Below are positions 23,898 through 35,929 of a stretch of DNA of 64,000 nucleotides, piece by piece. How positions within the stretch are numbered: the stretch's first letter is position 1; each line of letters opens with the position of its first letter. Source of the stretch: Typhlomys cinereus. Lineage: Eukaryota; Chordata; Mammalia; Rodentia; Platacanthomyidae. The notes below the pieces were generated by a model, which was given only the letters and a program-made list of their open reading frames with translations, ran no database searches and was not told the origin of the DNA. A program made the position numbers and the translations under genes. The stretch covers positions 1,182,722 to 1,246,721 of the forward strand of contig JALPQD010000405.1 in assembly GCA_023101885.1 (NCBI GenBank), read 5' to 3'.

Positions 23898-23950
23898 TGG
23901 GGGCTGGAGAGGTGGCTCAGGGGTTAAGCCAGCTTGTGCTGACGTTGACA
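23898..23950 (+). mobile_element. SINE class I head only
   Basis: About 37 bp match the young class I head almost perfectly ('gctggagaggtggctcaggg'). The sequence then departs from the family, with no body or tail. A head without a 3' tail is unusual, because retroposon truncation normally removes the 5' end. Confidence 0.6.
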
Positions 23951-25307
23951 AACTGTGTACTAAAACACCAAGAATGCTTAAACGAGACAAGATTTGTGAA
24001 AGATCATGACAGTGACAACATGCTATTGGAAAAACTTAACTGTTTTTTTCAGAGTATCACTTGTGATTTTTTTTTAAGATACATTATAGTGAAATTCTGT
24101 GGGCCAAGTCCTGTATTAATGGTAATTCAGGTCTAATGCAATTGGGAACAGATCCTAGCCTTACATTCCCCCTTTCAATAACAGTAAAAACATCACCAAG
24201 CATTTTATAGGGTGGGGTTTTGGGATCCTACAGACAGCATTATGAGGATGCTGGGTTCAGAGTTTCACAGTGTTGACAGAGAAATTGAGGAAACCATTCT
24301 GGCTAGTCTATGGATTATCGCTTGAGTTGGTTTCTTTCTAACCTGAATGGCCTTTCTCCCTCCATGTTGGTTAAGGGCACGGGCCCTGGTGGTGGACATA
24401 GACTGTTCTCTTGGTTACGGTAGGCTCTTCCATCAACCAATTCTGCTCTGCCTGAGGAGACAGGATACTCAGGAACTATCCATGGAATGATATTTCACCT
24501 CCTTAAACTTGGTTCCTTGCTATATACAATGGAGCACTAGCTAATGTAAAGTTTGATGCAGCGAGGCCATCCATCCATAACAAACTACCATCCCTCACCT
24601 TCCCAGTGTGTAAGAGTCTGCTGGTTCTTTTAGAATCCTGATGGGTACTGTGATCTCTTCCCAGAATTCTTTATTGCTCAAAGAAGTGCTACCGACTAGA
24701 GGAAGCTCTAATGCACCAAGGGAAGGAGGAGGTTTTACTTTCCTGAAACTGATTAAAAATCAAAAGCTCTGCTGTGATTTTCCAGCCACGTTCACATATG
24801 GGCCTCCCACTTTAAACTTAATTTGACTATGCACACCTCAGGCTAGCGGCAGGAGTGAACAAGGGCTAGCTAGCGCCCCAGCCTTTTATACTTCTCAGCA
24901 TTACCTACCTACTTCATATGCCTAATAGAAAATGAGCAAATGAAAGAAGAGCAATCTTAGGTTTTAGCCACTGGGTTCCTAAGGATGAAAATGAGTTACA
25001 CAAACATGAAAGCTAATCTGTGCATGTTCTGGCTCACAATTGGACATAAAGCCGTCAGGATGAAAAAGTTTAATTGTAACATCAATTCCTCAAATAAAAC
25101 CTAACACCTCTCTCCCCTTCCCATGACTGCTGAGAGAATTTCCACAAGTCAGAGATTCTCCAGCCAATCCACCATAGGCATGGGGAGGCAGCATGGAAGA
25201 ACAGAGACCTAGAGGGCTGGCTGCAGGCAGAGCTGAGTTCAATGCCAGGTTGCACCACTTTCTAGTTTTTTGAGTGCAAGTCTCAACGGGATAGGTGATG
25301 GTAAACC
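23951..25307. other. Unassigned sequence
   Basis: About 1.35 kb with no recognised gene or repeat. Short frames (23813-24136, 24641-24826) have no motif. Confidence 0.4.
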
Positions 25308-25641
25308 ACTACAGTGGGTTGAGCTATACCCCCTCCCCCACCCAAGTCAATGTTGACATCCAAATCCCCAGTATGTCAGAGCATGACCTTATTTGCAGAT
25401 AGCTCCCTTACAGAGACAGTCAAGTTTAAATGACACCATTAAATGAGTCCTCCTCTAAGATGACCCAGTGTCCTTATAGAAATGGGCAATCAGGGCTCTG
25501 CCGCACACACAGGGAGGCTGCCACGTGAACATGAAGGCAGACACTGAGATCCCACTTCTGCAAGCCAAGAATACCAAGGATGGCTAGCAACCCCAAGAAG
25601 CTAGGAGAGAAGCCTGCAGTGATGCTCCTACCCAGCCCTCA
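25308..25641 (+). mobile_element. MaLR-like LTR, 5' part
   Basis: 'acagtgggttgagctatacc', 'gcatgaccttatttgcagat', 'gtgtccttatagaaatggg' and 'caagaataccaaggatggct' appear in the order of a MaLR-type LTR common in placental mammals. It continues after a SINE at 25899. Confidence 0.6.
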
Positions 25642-25898
25642 GTGGTCCAAGGAGATGGCTCAGTGGCTAAAGTGCTTGTGGTGAGAGCAGAAGGACCCGA
25701 GTTCTAATCCCTAGCACCCACATAAAAGTGGGACATGGCAGTGTGCATCTATAACCCCAGAGTTGAGGAGAAATCAGAGATAGGAGGATTCTCCTAGCTG
25801 GTTGCCGGGCTGGCAACACAAGGTGGAAAGGGATTGAGGTCACCTGATACTGACCTTTGGCCTCCACATGCACATTTACCACACACACACACACACCA
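25642..25898 (+). mobile_element. SINE, B2 superfamily, inserted in an LTR
   Basis: The head is 'ccaaggagatggctcagtgg', the B box 'cgagttctaatccctagc', and the body includes 'ctttggcctccacatgcac' with a (CA)n end. The flanking sequences join into one LTR if it is removed, so it is younger than the LTR. Confidence 0.8.
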
Positions 25899-26016
25899 AT
25901 AACCTGTTAACCCTTTGATCTCAGACTTCCAGATTCCAGGTTGTGAGATGAGAAAGTTCCATTGTTCTGAAGCTACTCGGCTCGTGGTATTTTGCTACAA
26001 CTAACAAGTTAATCCA
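25899..26016 (+). mobile_element. MaLR-like LTR, 3' part
   Basis: 'ccctttgatctcagacttcc', 'gagatgagaaagttccattg' and 'ctcgtggtattttgctacaa' are the expected 3' third of the LTR begun at 25308. 'ctaacaagttaatcc' is close to the end. Confidence 0.6.
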
Positions 26017-26269
26017 TCTGTCCTGAGGGGTTTTCATGAGGAATAAAGACAAAATTTTAAAGACAGAAAACATGCCAGGTAAAGTTTGTTGCTCTTGCGC
26101 TACTGATCATTGGAGCAATCATTGTAAGTCGATCCCCAAATTCAAGAAATACGCAGGCTACACATGGGGAGACACCATGCCTGGTGATAAGGCAATCCCT
26201 TCTGTGTCAATCTCCCACCTACCCCCCACTGAGAAAACATAAATTGCTTATAAACAAAATCACATATTG

Positions 26270-26700
26270 ATTTAGAAATGCTTTTTCTATTTGAATTTCA
26301 TTTCAACCTCAGTGTTGTGGAGTCCATTGTTCCAGAAAACTGCATGTTCATTTCCACGTTATTTGAGATTTGGCACCTTTGAATCCGTGTACGATGCTGA
26401 CAGCAATTTTACTCTAATTCACAAGATTTATTTTCACATACCGCCATAATTGCTATCTCTTTCTCATATTATAACTTCCATGCATATCTGCGATCTTCAC
26501 TTTGCAGCCACTAATTGTATTGCTTCAAAGCATGACTTCTAAAAGGCACATTTATAACAAAATCTAACACCTGTCACTGTGAAGTCACGCTCAAAGAAAC
26601 GTGGGAATTCCTAAATCAGCACAGGGACCCTCTCAAACAGGGAGAGTTAATGTTGATTTGGTTCCTGTGGACTTTTCCAAATAAAACAGCTGAAAGGGAG
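26270..26700. other. Candidate conserved non-coding element
   Basis: Repeat-free, AT-rich block with a SOX-like CCATTGTT at 26324-26331 and several TAAT-type cores ('ccataattgc', 'ccactaattg'). It resembles enhancer sequence, and no coding potential is evident. Conservation is untested. Confidence 0.3.
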
Positions 26701-26724
26701 GGGGGATTTGAAGGAGGTGGCAAC

Positions 26725-27019
26725 TCCTGGGCTGGCAAGATGGCTCAATGGGTAAAATGTTTATGGTGCAAGCATGAAGACCCAGGTTCAAATCCCCAGA
26801 AGATACATAAAAGGCAGGAGCATCTGTAATCCCAGATTCCTATGATGAGATGGGAGGGAGAGCTACAAGAAACCCTGGAAGGTCACAGGTCAGGTAGCCT
26901 GGCAAGTACCAAACAACAAAGGGACCCTAACTCAAACAAGAATCAAGACAACGACTAACACCCAAGGTTGTCTTCTGACCTCCGCATAGGTGTGATAGTG
27001 TGATTGTATGTGTGCACAC

Positions 27020-27050
<31 letters not shown>

Positions 27051-27066
27051 TGCACGCACACACGCA
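26725..27066 (+). mobile_element. SINE, B3-like (B2 superfamily)
   Basis: The head is 'ggctggcaagatggctcaat' with B box 'aggttcaaatccccag'. The body has 'tctgtaatcccagattcc', 'tcttctgacctccgcatag' and a CA-rich tail from about 27012. Confidence 0.8.
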
Positions 27067-27160
27067 CAATGCCTTTTCCAATGGGCAATACTGGAGAAGA
27101 ACCTGTCTGCAGCTCAGTTCTAAGTAGCTTATGCACTATCACCCTTATAAATCAAGATGC

Positions 27161-27403
27161 TGGGCTGGCGAGATGGCTCAGGGGTTGACTCTGTCTCACA
27201 AATAGAAGGGCCTAAGGTTCGGATCCCAGGTCCCATGTAAAAACACCAGGTGGAAACAGCAGCGGCTTTCACTTTTGGCTCTAGCAGGGGGAAGGGGGAA
27301 GCCTGGAAAATGTGGGGGAATCTCAGAGTGAAACAAGGAGGAGGTAGAAGCAATCCAGGATGATTCCTGAAGTCAACCTTGGTCCTGCACAGGGACACAC
27401 AAT

Positions 27404-27450
<47 letters not shown>

Positions 27451-27502
27451 CTTTCTCTCTCTCTCTCTGACACACACACACACACACCACATAAAATAAA
27501 AT
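27161..27502 (+). mobile_element. SINE class I with 12-bp target-site duplication
   Basis: AAATCAAGATGC at 27149-27160 and AAATCCAGATGC at 27503-27514 flank the element (11 of 12 identical). It has the class I head and body ('gcaatccaggatgattcctg'). The tail is a CT run at 27407-27446 followed by CA and AAAATAAA. Confidence 0.85.
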
Positions 27503-27857
27503 AAATCCAGATGCCATTGTTCCTGTGTTCTGCTGATTTTCGTCCTTCAGAACTAAGTTCAAGTCTCCCTCTTCCTCTATGCAACTACCCCACCTAATAC
27601 AACACAGCTCTGCGCATGTTTAGAATGGCTGTCACTCCTGCACACCTGCGCGGCGCCCACAGCGTTCCTCGGCCCTGTGACCGGGCCCTTTCTTCACTGC
27701 CCGCTGCAAAACACTGTGCTTCGCAAACGATGCTCCTCCAATTTTCTTCAGTGAATGACAGGAAACACATGGAGTCCTTCTGTTCATTACAAAAATGGCT
27801 CATATTTATTACAAGAATTCAGATTCGATGGACATGTCTAAAGAATAAAGTACAGCT

Positions 27858-27970
27858 TCTGGGCATACGGTACAAAGCTGTAATCCTAGTATTCAGAAGG
27901 CTGAGGCAGGAGGGTCATTTGTTTGAGGCCAGTCGGGGCTACATAGTGAGACCCTGAGTTGAAAAGGAAG
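27858..27970 (+). mobile_element. B1-like SINE
   Basis: 'agctgtaatcctagtattca', 'aggctgaggcaggagggtca', 'gaggccagtcggggctacat' and 'agtgagaccctgagt' follow the B1 consensus from start to end. It is the best preserved B1 in the window. Confidence 0.8.
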
Positions 27971-27973
27971 AAG

Positions 27974-28166
27974 GGGGCCGGAGAGATGGCTCAGGAGTTA
28001 AGCCTCGGCCTCACAAGCAGAAGGACCTGAATTCGAATCCCAGATCCCACGTAAAAATGCTAAGTGAAAATGTCGGTGGCATACATTTCTGGCCCTGGAA
28101 GGCAAAACCTGGGAAACTCCAGAGCAAAGAAAAAGGAAGTAAAACAATTCAGGATGATTCCCAAAG

Positions 28167-28207
<41 letters not shown>

Positions 28208-28258
28208 AAATAAATTAAATAAATACATAAATAGATAAATACAAAATAAATAAATGTT
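27974..28258 (+). mobile_element. SINE class I
   Basis: It directly follows the B1. Head 'ggccggagagatggctcagg', B box 'gaattcgaatcccag', body 'caattcaggatgattcccaa', then about 16 CA units and AAATAAATA repeats. The tail is unusually long. Confidence 0.85.
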
Positions 28259-28547
28259 AAAATACTTTAAAAAGAAAAGAAAGAAAGGAGGGGAGGGAGA
28301 GAGAAAAGGGGGAAGGGAAGAAAAGAGTAGGAAAGAAAACAAAGTACATCTAGAACTCTTCATCGTTAAATTGTTAGTATATAACTTTCAGAGTCGCTCC
28401 TATGTGTCCACAGACTTGGTCATACATGTGCACACATCCATCAATACACTTAGACTTACTTTTGGGCAGGTAAGTGTTGCCTTTCACTTCACACAGCCTT
28501 CCCTCAGAAAGAAATGGAAACTGATATATTATTTTTTTCTTTTCATG

Positions 28548-28935
28548 TAGTGTGTGTGTATTGGGTGTGTATATGTGTGTTTATATGCAGGTAGGTGCAT
28601 GTGTGTTCAGGTATATGTGCACATAAACATGCATGTGTGTAGAGGCATCGGAGTAATAGTGCACAGAGGCATTAGGGTGGTATTGCTAATCATCCTGATG
28701 TTCTACCACCTTACTGTTTGGAGATTGCATCTCTATTTAAAGACAGAGTTTGTCAGTAAGACAAGTTTGGCTAGCCAGCTTGCTCCGGGGGTCCCCAGGC
28801 TCTTCCTTTTCTGTGACTAGAATTGTAGGTGGGCATCTCACCTGCATGGCATTTTATAAAGTATCTAGAGATATGAACTCTCATCCTTTTGCTTGAACTG
28901 AAAGCACTTTAATCGTATATACTAGTTCCAGCCTG
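28548..28935 (-). mobile_element. SINE, B2 superfamily, old
   Basis: GT-rich reversed tail at 28548-28640, then 'gtagaggcatcggagtaata', 'taatcatcctgatgttctac' and a worn head near 28935 ('ctagttccagcctg'). It carries about 100 bp more than young copies, as does the copy at 23134. Confidence 0.6.
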
Positions 28936-28939
28936 TATA

Positions 28940-29345
28940 TCATAGGTTTTAATGGTAACTTTTAACGCAGTAGTATATCAAATTTTACTTAATCATCTTT
29001 CTGTCATTAGACCTGTAAGCTATTTCATACTTTGGATAGTCGCAAGCAATACTCCAGGGAAAGGCCTCAAAATTATAGTTTAGAAAAAGGATCATTCCCT
29101 TAGGATAAATTCTGCAAAGGAGTAGATTGGCTCAAAGAGATGCACTTCATGTCAATTTGAACTGTTCAGCCATGTTGCCAACACGTATCTCCTTTCCCAG
29201 GTTTTCACCAGCTCTTGTATTGTTAACTTTTTTTGTTACCTTGGCCAACATGAAACAAAAACAAGAAATGTTCTCCACTTTCATTTCCATCTTTGTAACT
29301 ATCGAGTTTGGGCATCTTTTTTGGGCAAGTGCCTTAACATGACCC
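28940..29345 (-). mobile_element. L1 fragment, old, reversed
   Basis: 'cattcccttaggataaattc', 'gagtagattggctcaaagag' and 'cgagtttgggcatcttttt' follow the reverse of an old L1 3' ORF2 region. No intact frame survives. Confidence 0.55.
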
Positions 29346-29699
29346 TTCACTGTATAATACAATGTAGCATAATGCAATTGTTATTCTATTAAATATATTT
29401 AAATAATAGAGTGGAATTTCTTAGTATGTTGTGTTGTTCACTGTACTGTAATATGTCACTATTTATTCAATTTTTAGTAAGTCTTTGCTAATACTGTGTG
29501 GGAAGCTCTGTTCTCAGATCACTTTGAGGTGGTCCCTCTTCTCCCAAGCCATCTAGGGACACCCATCCCATTAACTCCCATCCATGGATTAGAGCAAAAA
29601 GATTCGCTTTAATTCTAAAGAAATGTATATGAGTATTTTTGAAATTAAATTTTGAAGTTACGTTCATACTTTTAAATACTTTCCATTCTTTTTTATTTT
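29346..29699. other. Unassigned AT-rich sequence
   Basis: No gene or repeat recognised. Confidence 0.4.
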
Positions 29700-29815
29700 T
29701 CTCTCATAAAGTTTGCTTTACAGATAAAGAAATCAAGGCACAGAACACCCTGGACCATGCCCAAGGACTCAGATCTCAGAGGGGAGGCAGCAGTTTGGAT
29801 GCAGGGGTCTGGTCC
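29700..29815 (-). mobile_element. MIR, old
   Basis: 'tttacagataaagaaatcaagg' type segment, then 'cacagaac' and 'gcccaaggactcagatctca', which follows the reversed MIR core. Confidence 0.5.
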
Positions 29816-30902
29816 CACAGATTTCCACTGCTAATAGTGAAAGTGAATACAAGGAACATGTAATACACCAATAGTCACAGTAGTTGGGACACAGGACTGG
29901 ATAAGAAGGCTTTGACCTTAAGTCAGAAGGGGCAGTCAGAGCTTTACACAGTTGGGAAGTGGAACAGTCTCTGCGATGGAGGTCTCAAAGGAGGCCAGAG
30001 GATCTGAATTCGTCCCACTTAGAAACCTAAGAGCTGCTGTTAGCCAACAAACACAACAGTAGTACAGTGAGAAAGGAGGGAAAGGGAATGAGCGCACGAG
30101 CTGGAGAGAATACTAAATAAGGTAGGTACTGTGTATGGTTCACTAGACACGTGAGCTTTGTTGGTAAATCACACTATTTAGTCCTGTCAAGGAAGAGAAT
30201 CTAAATGTGGCAGCATCACTTTGGGGCACTTAAATGGCGCTGGGAGATGCTGTGAAATCCCGTCTCAGATGACCAAAGCTGGACCTCTCAGCCGCCTGTG
30301 AGCTGATCCATGAGCTGGGCTAAAGTGCAGCCTCCTGACACTTCTGCTGCCTTCACAGCAGACTACTTAGCTAAGACAGTGCCCAGCCCTACCCTGATGA
30401 ATGAGTAACATTCACGGAGCTCATATATACAAATGAACCCTAGATATGTGGGTCATAGAACTTGTAGAACCACTGTGTAATCTAGAAGCCTGGCTCCTCA
30501 AGTTCTACAGAGGGATGGATAATTTGTCTTTGACAATGTGGTTGTGTGCGACGGGAGAATGTCCCACATAGACGATTTTATCCGGACAGTGTCCCATCAA
30601 TCTTTTTCAGAGTGTTTGAGAATCCAGAACATTCGGGGGATGTGAGGCTGAGGTGCAGAGGGGCATCAATTACATTGCAGAACACAGCTGACACTGAAAG
30701 CTGCAACAGCCAACACACACTTGAGAACTGCTGCACATAAGGGGCCCAGCTGACCTGGGAAGGTAGGAGGATGGAGAAAGATGATGGATGGGTAAAACGA
30801 TGAAGCAAAATATCTGTCCTACGAACTATTATCGCAGACTACAAGACTATCAAAGCATTATGTGGTTTCTAAATATGTGCCCAGAATTAAAAAAAAATCA
30901 AA
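29816..30902. other. Unassigned sequence
   Basis: No recognised gene or repeat in about 1.1 kb. 30540-30760 has the look of an old interspersed repeat ('gagaactgctgcacataagg'), but I cannot name it. Confidence 0.4.
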
Positions 30903-31078
30903 AGGGCCAGCGAGATAGCTAAGTTCGATAAAACGACTGCTTGCAAACCTGAGTTGGATCCCCAGAAACCACAGGGCAGAAGGAGAGAGCTGACTCCTGA
31001 AGGTTTCCTTTGTCCTTCCACCTTTTCATGGATGTGCTCCCTCCCTTTCTCCTTCTCTCTCTGTGAAATAAAATATTT
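30903..31078 (+). mobile_element. SINE, B3-like, short
   Basis: Head 'gggccagcgagatagctaag', B box 'gagttggatccccag', body 'gcagaaggagagagctgact', tail 'gaaataaaatattttt'. At about 176 bp it lacks the CA tract. Confidence 0.75.
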
Positions 31079-31112
31079 TTGAGAAAGCAAAGGAGATCCT
31101 TAAGAAGCTTAA

Positions 31113-31270
31113 GTCTGGGCCAGTGATATTCAGCAGCCGGTAAGGTGCCTGCCCACAAAGCTAGCAACCTCAGTTTCCATCCCAAGGCCACGTAAAAGGA
31201 GAGAACTGACTTCTGACAGCAGTCACGGTATGCGTGTGTTCCATCACTCAAATTATGAGAAGATACTTAA
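31113..31270 (+). mobile_element. SINE, B3-like, old
   Basis: 'gggccagtgatattcagcag' head, 'aacctcagtttccatcccaa' B-box region, 'aaaggagagaactgacttct' body. It lies 35 bp after another copy in the same orientation. Confidence 0.65.
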
Positions 31271-31429
31271 GTCCAGTGTCTAACTCAACAGAAATAACAA
31301 ATACCAAGAATTGCTATTGACTTACCCTCCTGATTTGCACACTCTTCCGACCTGTGACTAGAAGGGAAACACACAATTTTATTCTCCTTTATTCTTTCTC
31401 ACTAGGAGCTGGGAATTTTCTGATCTAAA

Positions 31430-31990
31430 TAAGCCAGCTAAAAGTACATTATTATAACAAAGGTCTCCTTGCGACCCACCGAAGGGTTAATCGCCCACGT
31501 TTAATCTTCCACCTTAAGCAGGAATTACAGCGCAAAGAAACATCTTCAATGGCACCCGGCCCAAGATGGCATTGCTGTTTCTTCATAGCACAACAGTCTA
31601 AAAAAAAATTCAAAAAGCCATGCAAATGGAGATGAATGGTATGCAGGCCACTGAGGTAATTAAAAATGTATTTTCCATCTCCTAGTAATTGAATTGTGTA
31701 CAAGCTGCAAGTTAATGAGGTCATCTACCCTCGAGCACTGACAGGAAAGCAGGAATAATTATCTTTCAATTTTTTCTTATGTAGCAATTAATTTTAACCA
31801 TTCGCCTACACCTCACTTCTACTCCCCTCATCCCAGTCAGTCAAAGTCATCGCTAAACTGAATTGACAGGCAATTGATACAGTGGCGGCTTAGAACTGCC
31901 GAGGCAGGCGAGGTAATCAAGGGGCTGCAGCTGTTGAGGGCTAAGCGCTTCCAGGTGAACGTCGCCTGAGATTTCTCATTCTGCCACTCC
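31430..31990. other. Candidate conserved non-coding element (enhancer-like)
   Basis: About 560 bp without repeats. It contains a perfect octamer ATGCAAAT at 31620-31627, TAATTA at 31657-31662, another CAATTAATT near 31785, and a CAGCTGTTGA E-box near 31928. A compact mix of POU, homeodomain and E-box words is typical of tissue-specific enhancers. Untested here. Confidence 0.35.
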
Positions 31991-32972
31991 GAGGACACAG
32001 GACACACCGCGGTGGCGGACAGAACATCTGGAGCCAGGTGGGCTGGGAAGGGGCACCACTGCCTTGGGAAGGCAACAGAAGGATGGACAAGGATTGATGG
32101 ATGGACAAGATTCTGAAACAAAATGTCACTTACAAAAACTGTTATCCAACGCCGGGAGAGGACTGTTCAGCCACTCGTGAAATTTGGGCTGAGTGTATGG
32201 GCTACGCTGAGCTTCTTGGAGAATTTTTGGCCTGTTGTTAGGGTTGCACGGGCTGACTCTTCTGGAACTCGGCAGCACAGGAAGTTTCTTCACTCATGTG
32301 AAGCTCCACGAAAGCTTGGAGCCATGCAGGCATCCTTGTTCTACACCAGGGCAGCACAGGCGATTCCACTTCAGCTGCAGCTGGGCTGATAGCCCACAAT
32401 GCATTGTGTTCTGACAGATATCCCTAAAAACTTGCCCATCCCCTTCCACATTTCATCATGCAACTGGGAAGGGCTCGGGATGCCGCCCTTCCTCCACTAT
32501 TGGCAGCTAATGCTGGCTGAGGGGAAGAAGGTGCTTCTTTCTTCAGTGGTTTGGCCACTGAGAAGTTCCCTATGCAGCGGCTCTGGCAGGTGGTCCTAAT
32601 TCAACTCAGCGAAGTTGCACACAACAAAAAGACACAAAGTTGGAGGGGGAGAGGAGGGAGTGAAAGGGGTAGAAACTTGTTCGGTAGAAAAGTTTTACAG
32701 TGGGAGAAAGAAGAAGGGATGAGTTAAAGTGATAAGGAGTAAAAGTGACTAAAAGTCATTATATGCATGCATAAAACTGCCCAAGAATGAAAGGAAATAG
32801 AAATCGTTACAGGCTTGTTGCTTCTGCAATAGATGCTCGTCAGCAAAGCCAGAGTAGAGCAAAGACACACCCCTTCTGATCCTCTCTGTGGCTTCGTTTA
32901 TAGGGTTAACTCTCAATGTTCCTGTCTGCCCCTGATAAATACCTCTCCTAAAGGGACAGAGAAGTTCACTTT
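31991..32972. other. Unassigned sequence
   Basis: No recognised gene or repeat. 32640-32790 is A/G-rich. Confidence 0.4.
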
Positions 32973-33205
32973 GGAGGCTGGGGAAATAGCTCAGGAGTCA
33001 AAATCTTTGCCTTTCAAGCAAAAGGACCTGAATTTTGATGCCCAGGATCCAGCCTACAATTCAGCCCTGGTAGACAGAGCCTGGGAAACCCCAAAGCAAA
33101 GCAATAAGGAGGGAGAGCAAAATCCAGGATGATTTCCAGTGTCACCCTTGGACTCTACAGCCACATGTATTCAAGTGCAATCTAGTACACACACACTTGT
33201 ATAAA
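32973..33205 (+). mobile_element. SINE class I, internally deleted, with target-site duplication
   Basis: AAGTTCAC occurs at 32962-32969 and 33206-33213. The head is 'aggctggggaaatagctcag' and the body 'aatccaggatgatttccagt'. Part of the body between the B box and 'cctggtagacagagcctggg' is missing. Confidence 0.75.
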
Positions 33206-33224
33206 AAGTTCACATTAGTCACTT

Positions 33225-33395
33225 ACTATCACGTTAGGAAGCTTATGTGTATCTGTTCATATGGTTTTCATACCAATCTCACACAGTAATAAACCCCACT
33301 TTCCAGATAGGTAAATAGATGTTCAGAGATTTACCCAAGGTAAAGGATTCAAGCCCAAGCCCATCTGATACCAAAGCCAATGACTTTCCCTCCAT
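33225..33395 (-). mobile_element. MIR, old
   Basis: 'aataaaccccactttccaga', 'gatttacccaaggtaaagga', 'tgataccaaagccaatgact': a reversed MIR with core and 5' end, one of the clearest in the window. Confidence 0.65.
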
Positions 33396-35929
33396 CCCAG
33401 GTGAGGTTTTCTTTCTAGCAACTTGTTGAATTATCGGTCACACCTTCTTTTTGGAGAAGTTACCCAACATTCCCACTGATGTCTGAGCATCCAATCTCTG
33501 TGATCTCTCTTGAGTGTCTCCTTCTTTCTTCCTTTCACAGGTGAACGCTACAGGAAGTGGGCATGGAGATGGGAGTGGGGGAGGGGTACACCTATCTGTC
33601 TCTATGGCTCTGGTGTGACTGACTGGATGTGCCAGATGACCTCTCCTGGTTTACAGGCTGTCAGGAAGTTCTACTTGAAGAGAAGAACCACAGCTATGGG
33701 GAGGTCTTGCATGAACAGGTAGGGATGGAGCGTAAAGGAGTAGTCAAGATTCTCCAGGGAAATCCCAAACCAACAGCGTGTGTGTGTGAATGTCACTCCT
33801 CATTGTTGATGGGAACTGGCTGCCAGACCTCTGTGAATATTCAAATCCATAGACTCTGAAGTCCATCCCTTCGGAAGCCATTGTATTTGCTTGTGATCTC
33901 ATACATGTTCCCATGTAAGTTATCTAATATAAGCTAATTTAACCTAAGAGTTGTCTAGCATATACAACTGTTTAGGAAATAATGACAAGACAAAATTATG
34001 TCCAATATGTCCATAGTTTTTTCAATTTTTTTCTATCTGTAACTGACTGAATATATAAGAGTGGAGTCCACACACACGTGGAGAGTCTACTATATATGTA
34101 ACTAGAGATGCACGTATGTAGGTGTATTTTAAGAAATTAGTTTACATGAACACAGAGTCTAAAATGTGATGGAGGAGGCAGGCATGAAAGAAGCAAGGAA
34201 GAGCTGTGGCTAAAACCTACCAGGAAGAGCTAATGCTACAACCCTCATGGCCATCAGTACCAGAATTTCTGTTCTCCCTGGGCCTCCAACTCACTGTATG
34301 AGGCTCCACCCACTTTGTGGAGGATGCTCTTCGTTAATCAGGAGAAGAAGGTTCATAATGGGAAGAGAAAGAGGGATGAGATTGGGAATTGAGGTGTCAA
34401 AATATCATAAATTCAGTATGAAACACTAAAAATGAAATTTTAAGTGAGAAAAAGAAAAAAAAATCTACTGATCTCAACACCCTGAAATATACCCTAGAAT
34501 AATGCTTGACCGGAGATCTGCGATTCCTGACCTAATCAAATTGGCACATAAAGAACTATCTCAAGCAGGGAAAGCAAAAAAGCCAGTCTTATGTCAATGG
34601 GTCGCCAGGGATAAGGCCCCTGGGGGAGAAGGTAAGACTGGTTTAGCACTGCTGCTGTCTCTCCCCTTGCTCACCTTGTCCCCCTCAGTCTTTCACTCCT
34701 AGGATGTGCACTGACGAAGACAGAGGGCATTGGGCAAAGGACGCTGGGAAAATGGCTAAAAGATAGGAGATAGCGGTTCATAGAAACGCTCCACTGGAGG
34801 AAGTGAGCAGGTGATTGAGGAGGGACAGACGGGGTCCAAGGAACAAAGGCTCTGGAATGGCCTCCAAATAGACAGAATAACCTCCCACTTGGGCTGCCTT
34901 AGGACATTCCGGTTCATCTCCAAGAAGATACCTCTGCAAAACATCTGCAAGGGAGGTCAGAATTCCCCCATCAGTTCTGCCCAGAACAACATCAAAGGCA
35001 AAACGTCACAGGCTGAACTAGCTCATAGCAGTCCTGCCCCTGACTTCCTGTTCACTGCCCACTTACTACACACCAGCAATTAGTTTCCAGAGAGAAGCTG
35101 AGGCTCCAAGTATCCAAATTGACAGAACTACTAAGATTGTGTTAGTGTTGACTGAAACCTGACAACGCCCAATTTAGGAATCTGAAGAAATTCTTGCTCA
35201 GGGCTCTCTCTACGCTGCAGGTTTGTGTTCCGGGGGTCTCTGGGATTCTCGCCTGCTGCTTCTTACAACCTTCTTGAGGAGAGCTAAAAATGTTCCAAGG
35301 AAGCCCAGATAGAAGGTGATTCTGTCCCCATCTATGTCTCAGAGCTACATGGCATCTCAAAGAGAGGGGACAGGACTCCCATTGGGTCCTTGGGAAAGTT
35401 TGAGTGTGCACGCGTGTGCACACATGTCCATGGAAACGTTCACGAACAGACGGCATGGGTTCCCCTGGCACTGCAAGGCGAAGGGGCCCCAGCAGCTCGC
35501 CACCATCACCTGCTAAAGACAAGCTGTTTCGCCCCCATGCTGTGCCCTGCAGCCAGTATACAGTCAGACACAATGAAGTCCAGCTTCCACTCAGCAGCCA
35601 AACTGCAACAACACAGAAAAGCCTTCCCAGGACAACAGATTTCTCAGAGGAGAATACAAAAGGGTAGACAGGTGGCTTCCTATTGAAAAGCGTCACCCGA
35701 AACTTCCCCTCTAGATTCCAAGCTGCCTGGTCAGGCCTGGAAAGGAAACGGACGTGCTGGCTTCTAGTAGAGATGCTATTTTGAAATGAAAAGTAGTTTT
35801 TGAGTTATTTGGGCATTTTAATTCAATAGACGGAGGAAGTTTCTCAGGAAAAGGTAGACGATGATGGTGGTAATGATGGTGGTAGTGAAGATGATGAAGC
35901 TATCACTTATTAAATAAAATAATGGGAGC
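33396..35929. other. Unassigned sequence
   Basis: About 2.5 kb. No gene recognised; open frames on both strands of 35142-35696 share no motif with known proteins. 35055-35135 may hold a MIR remnant ('agctgaggctccaagtatcc'). Confidence 0.4.
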
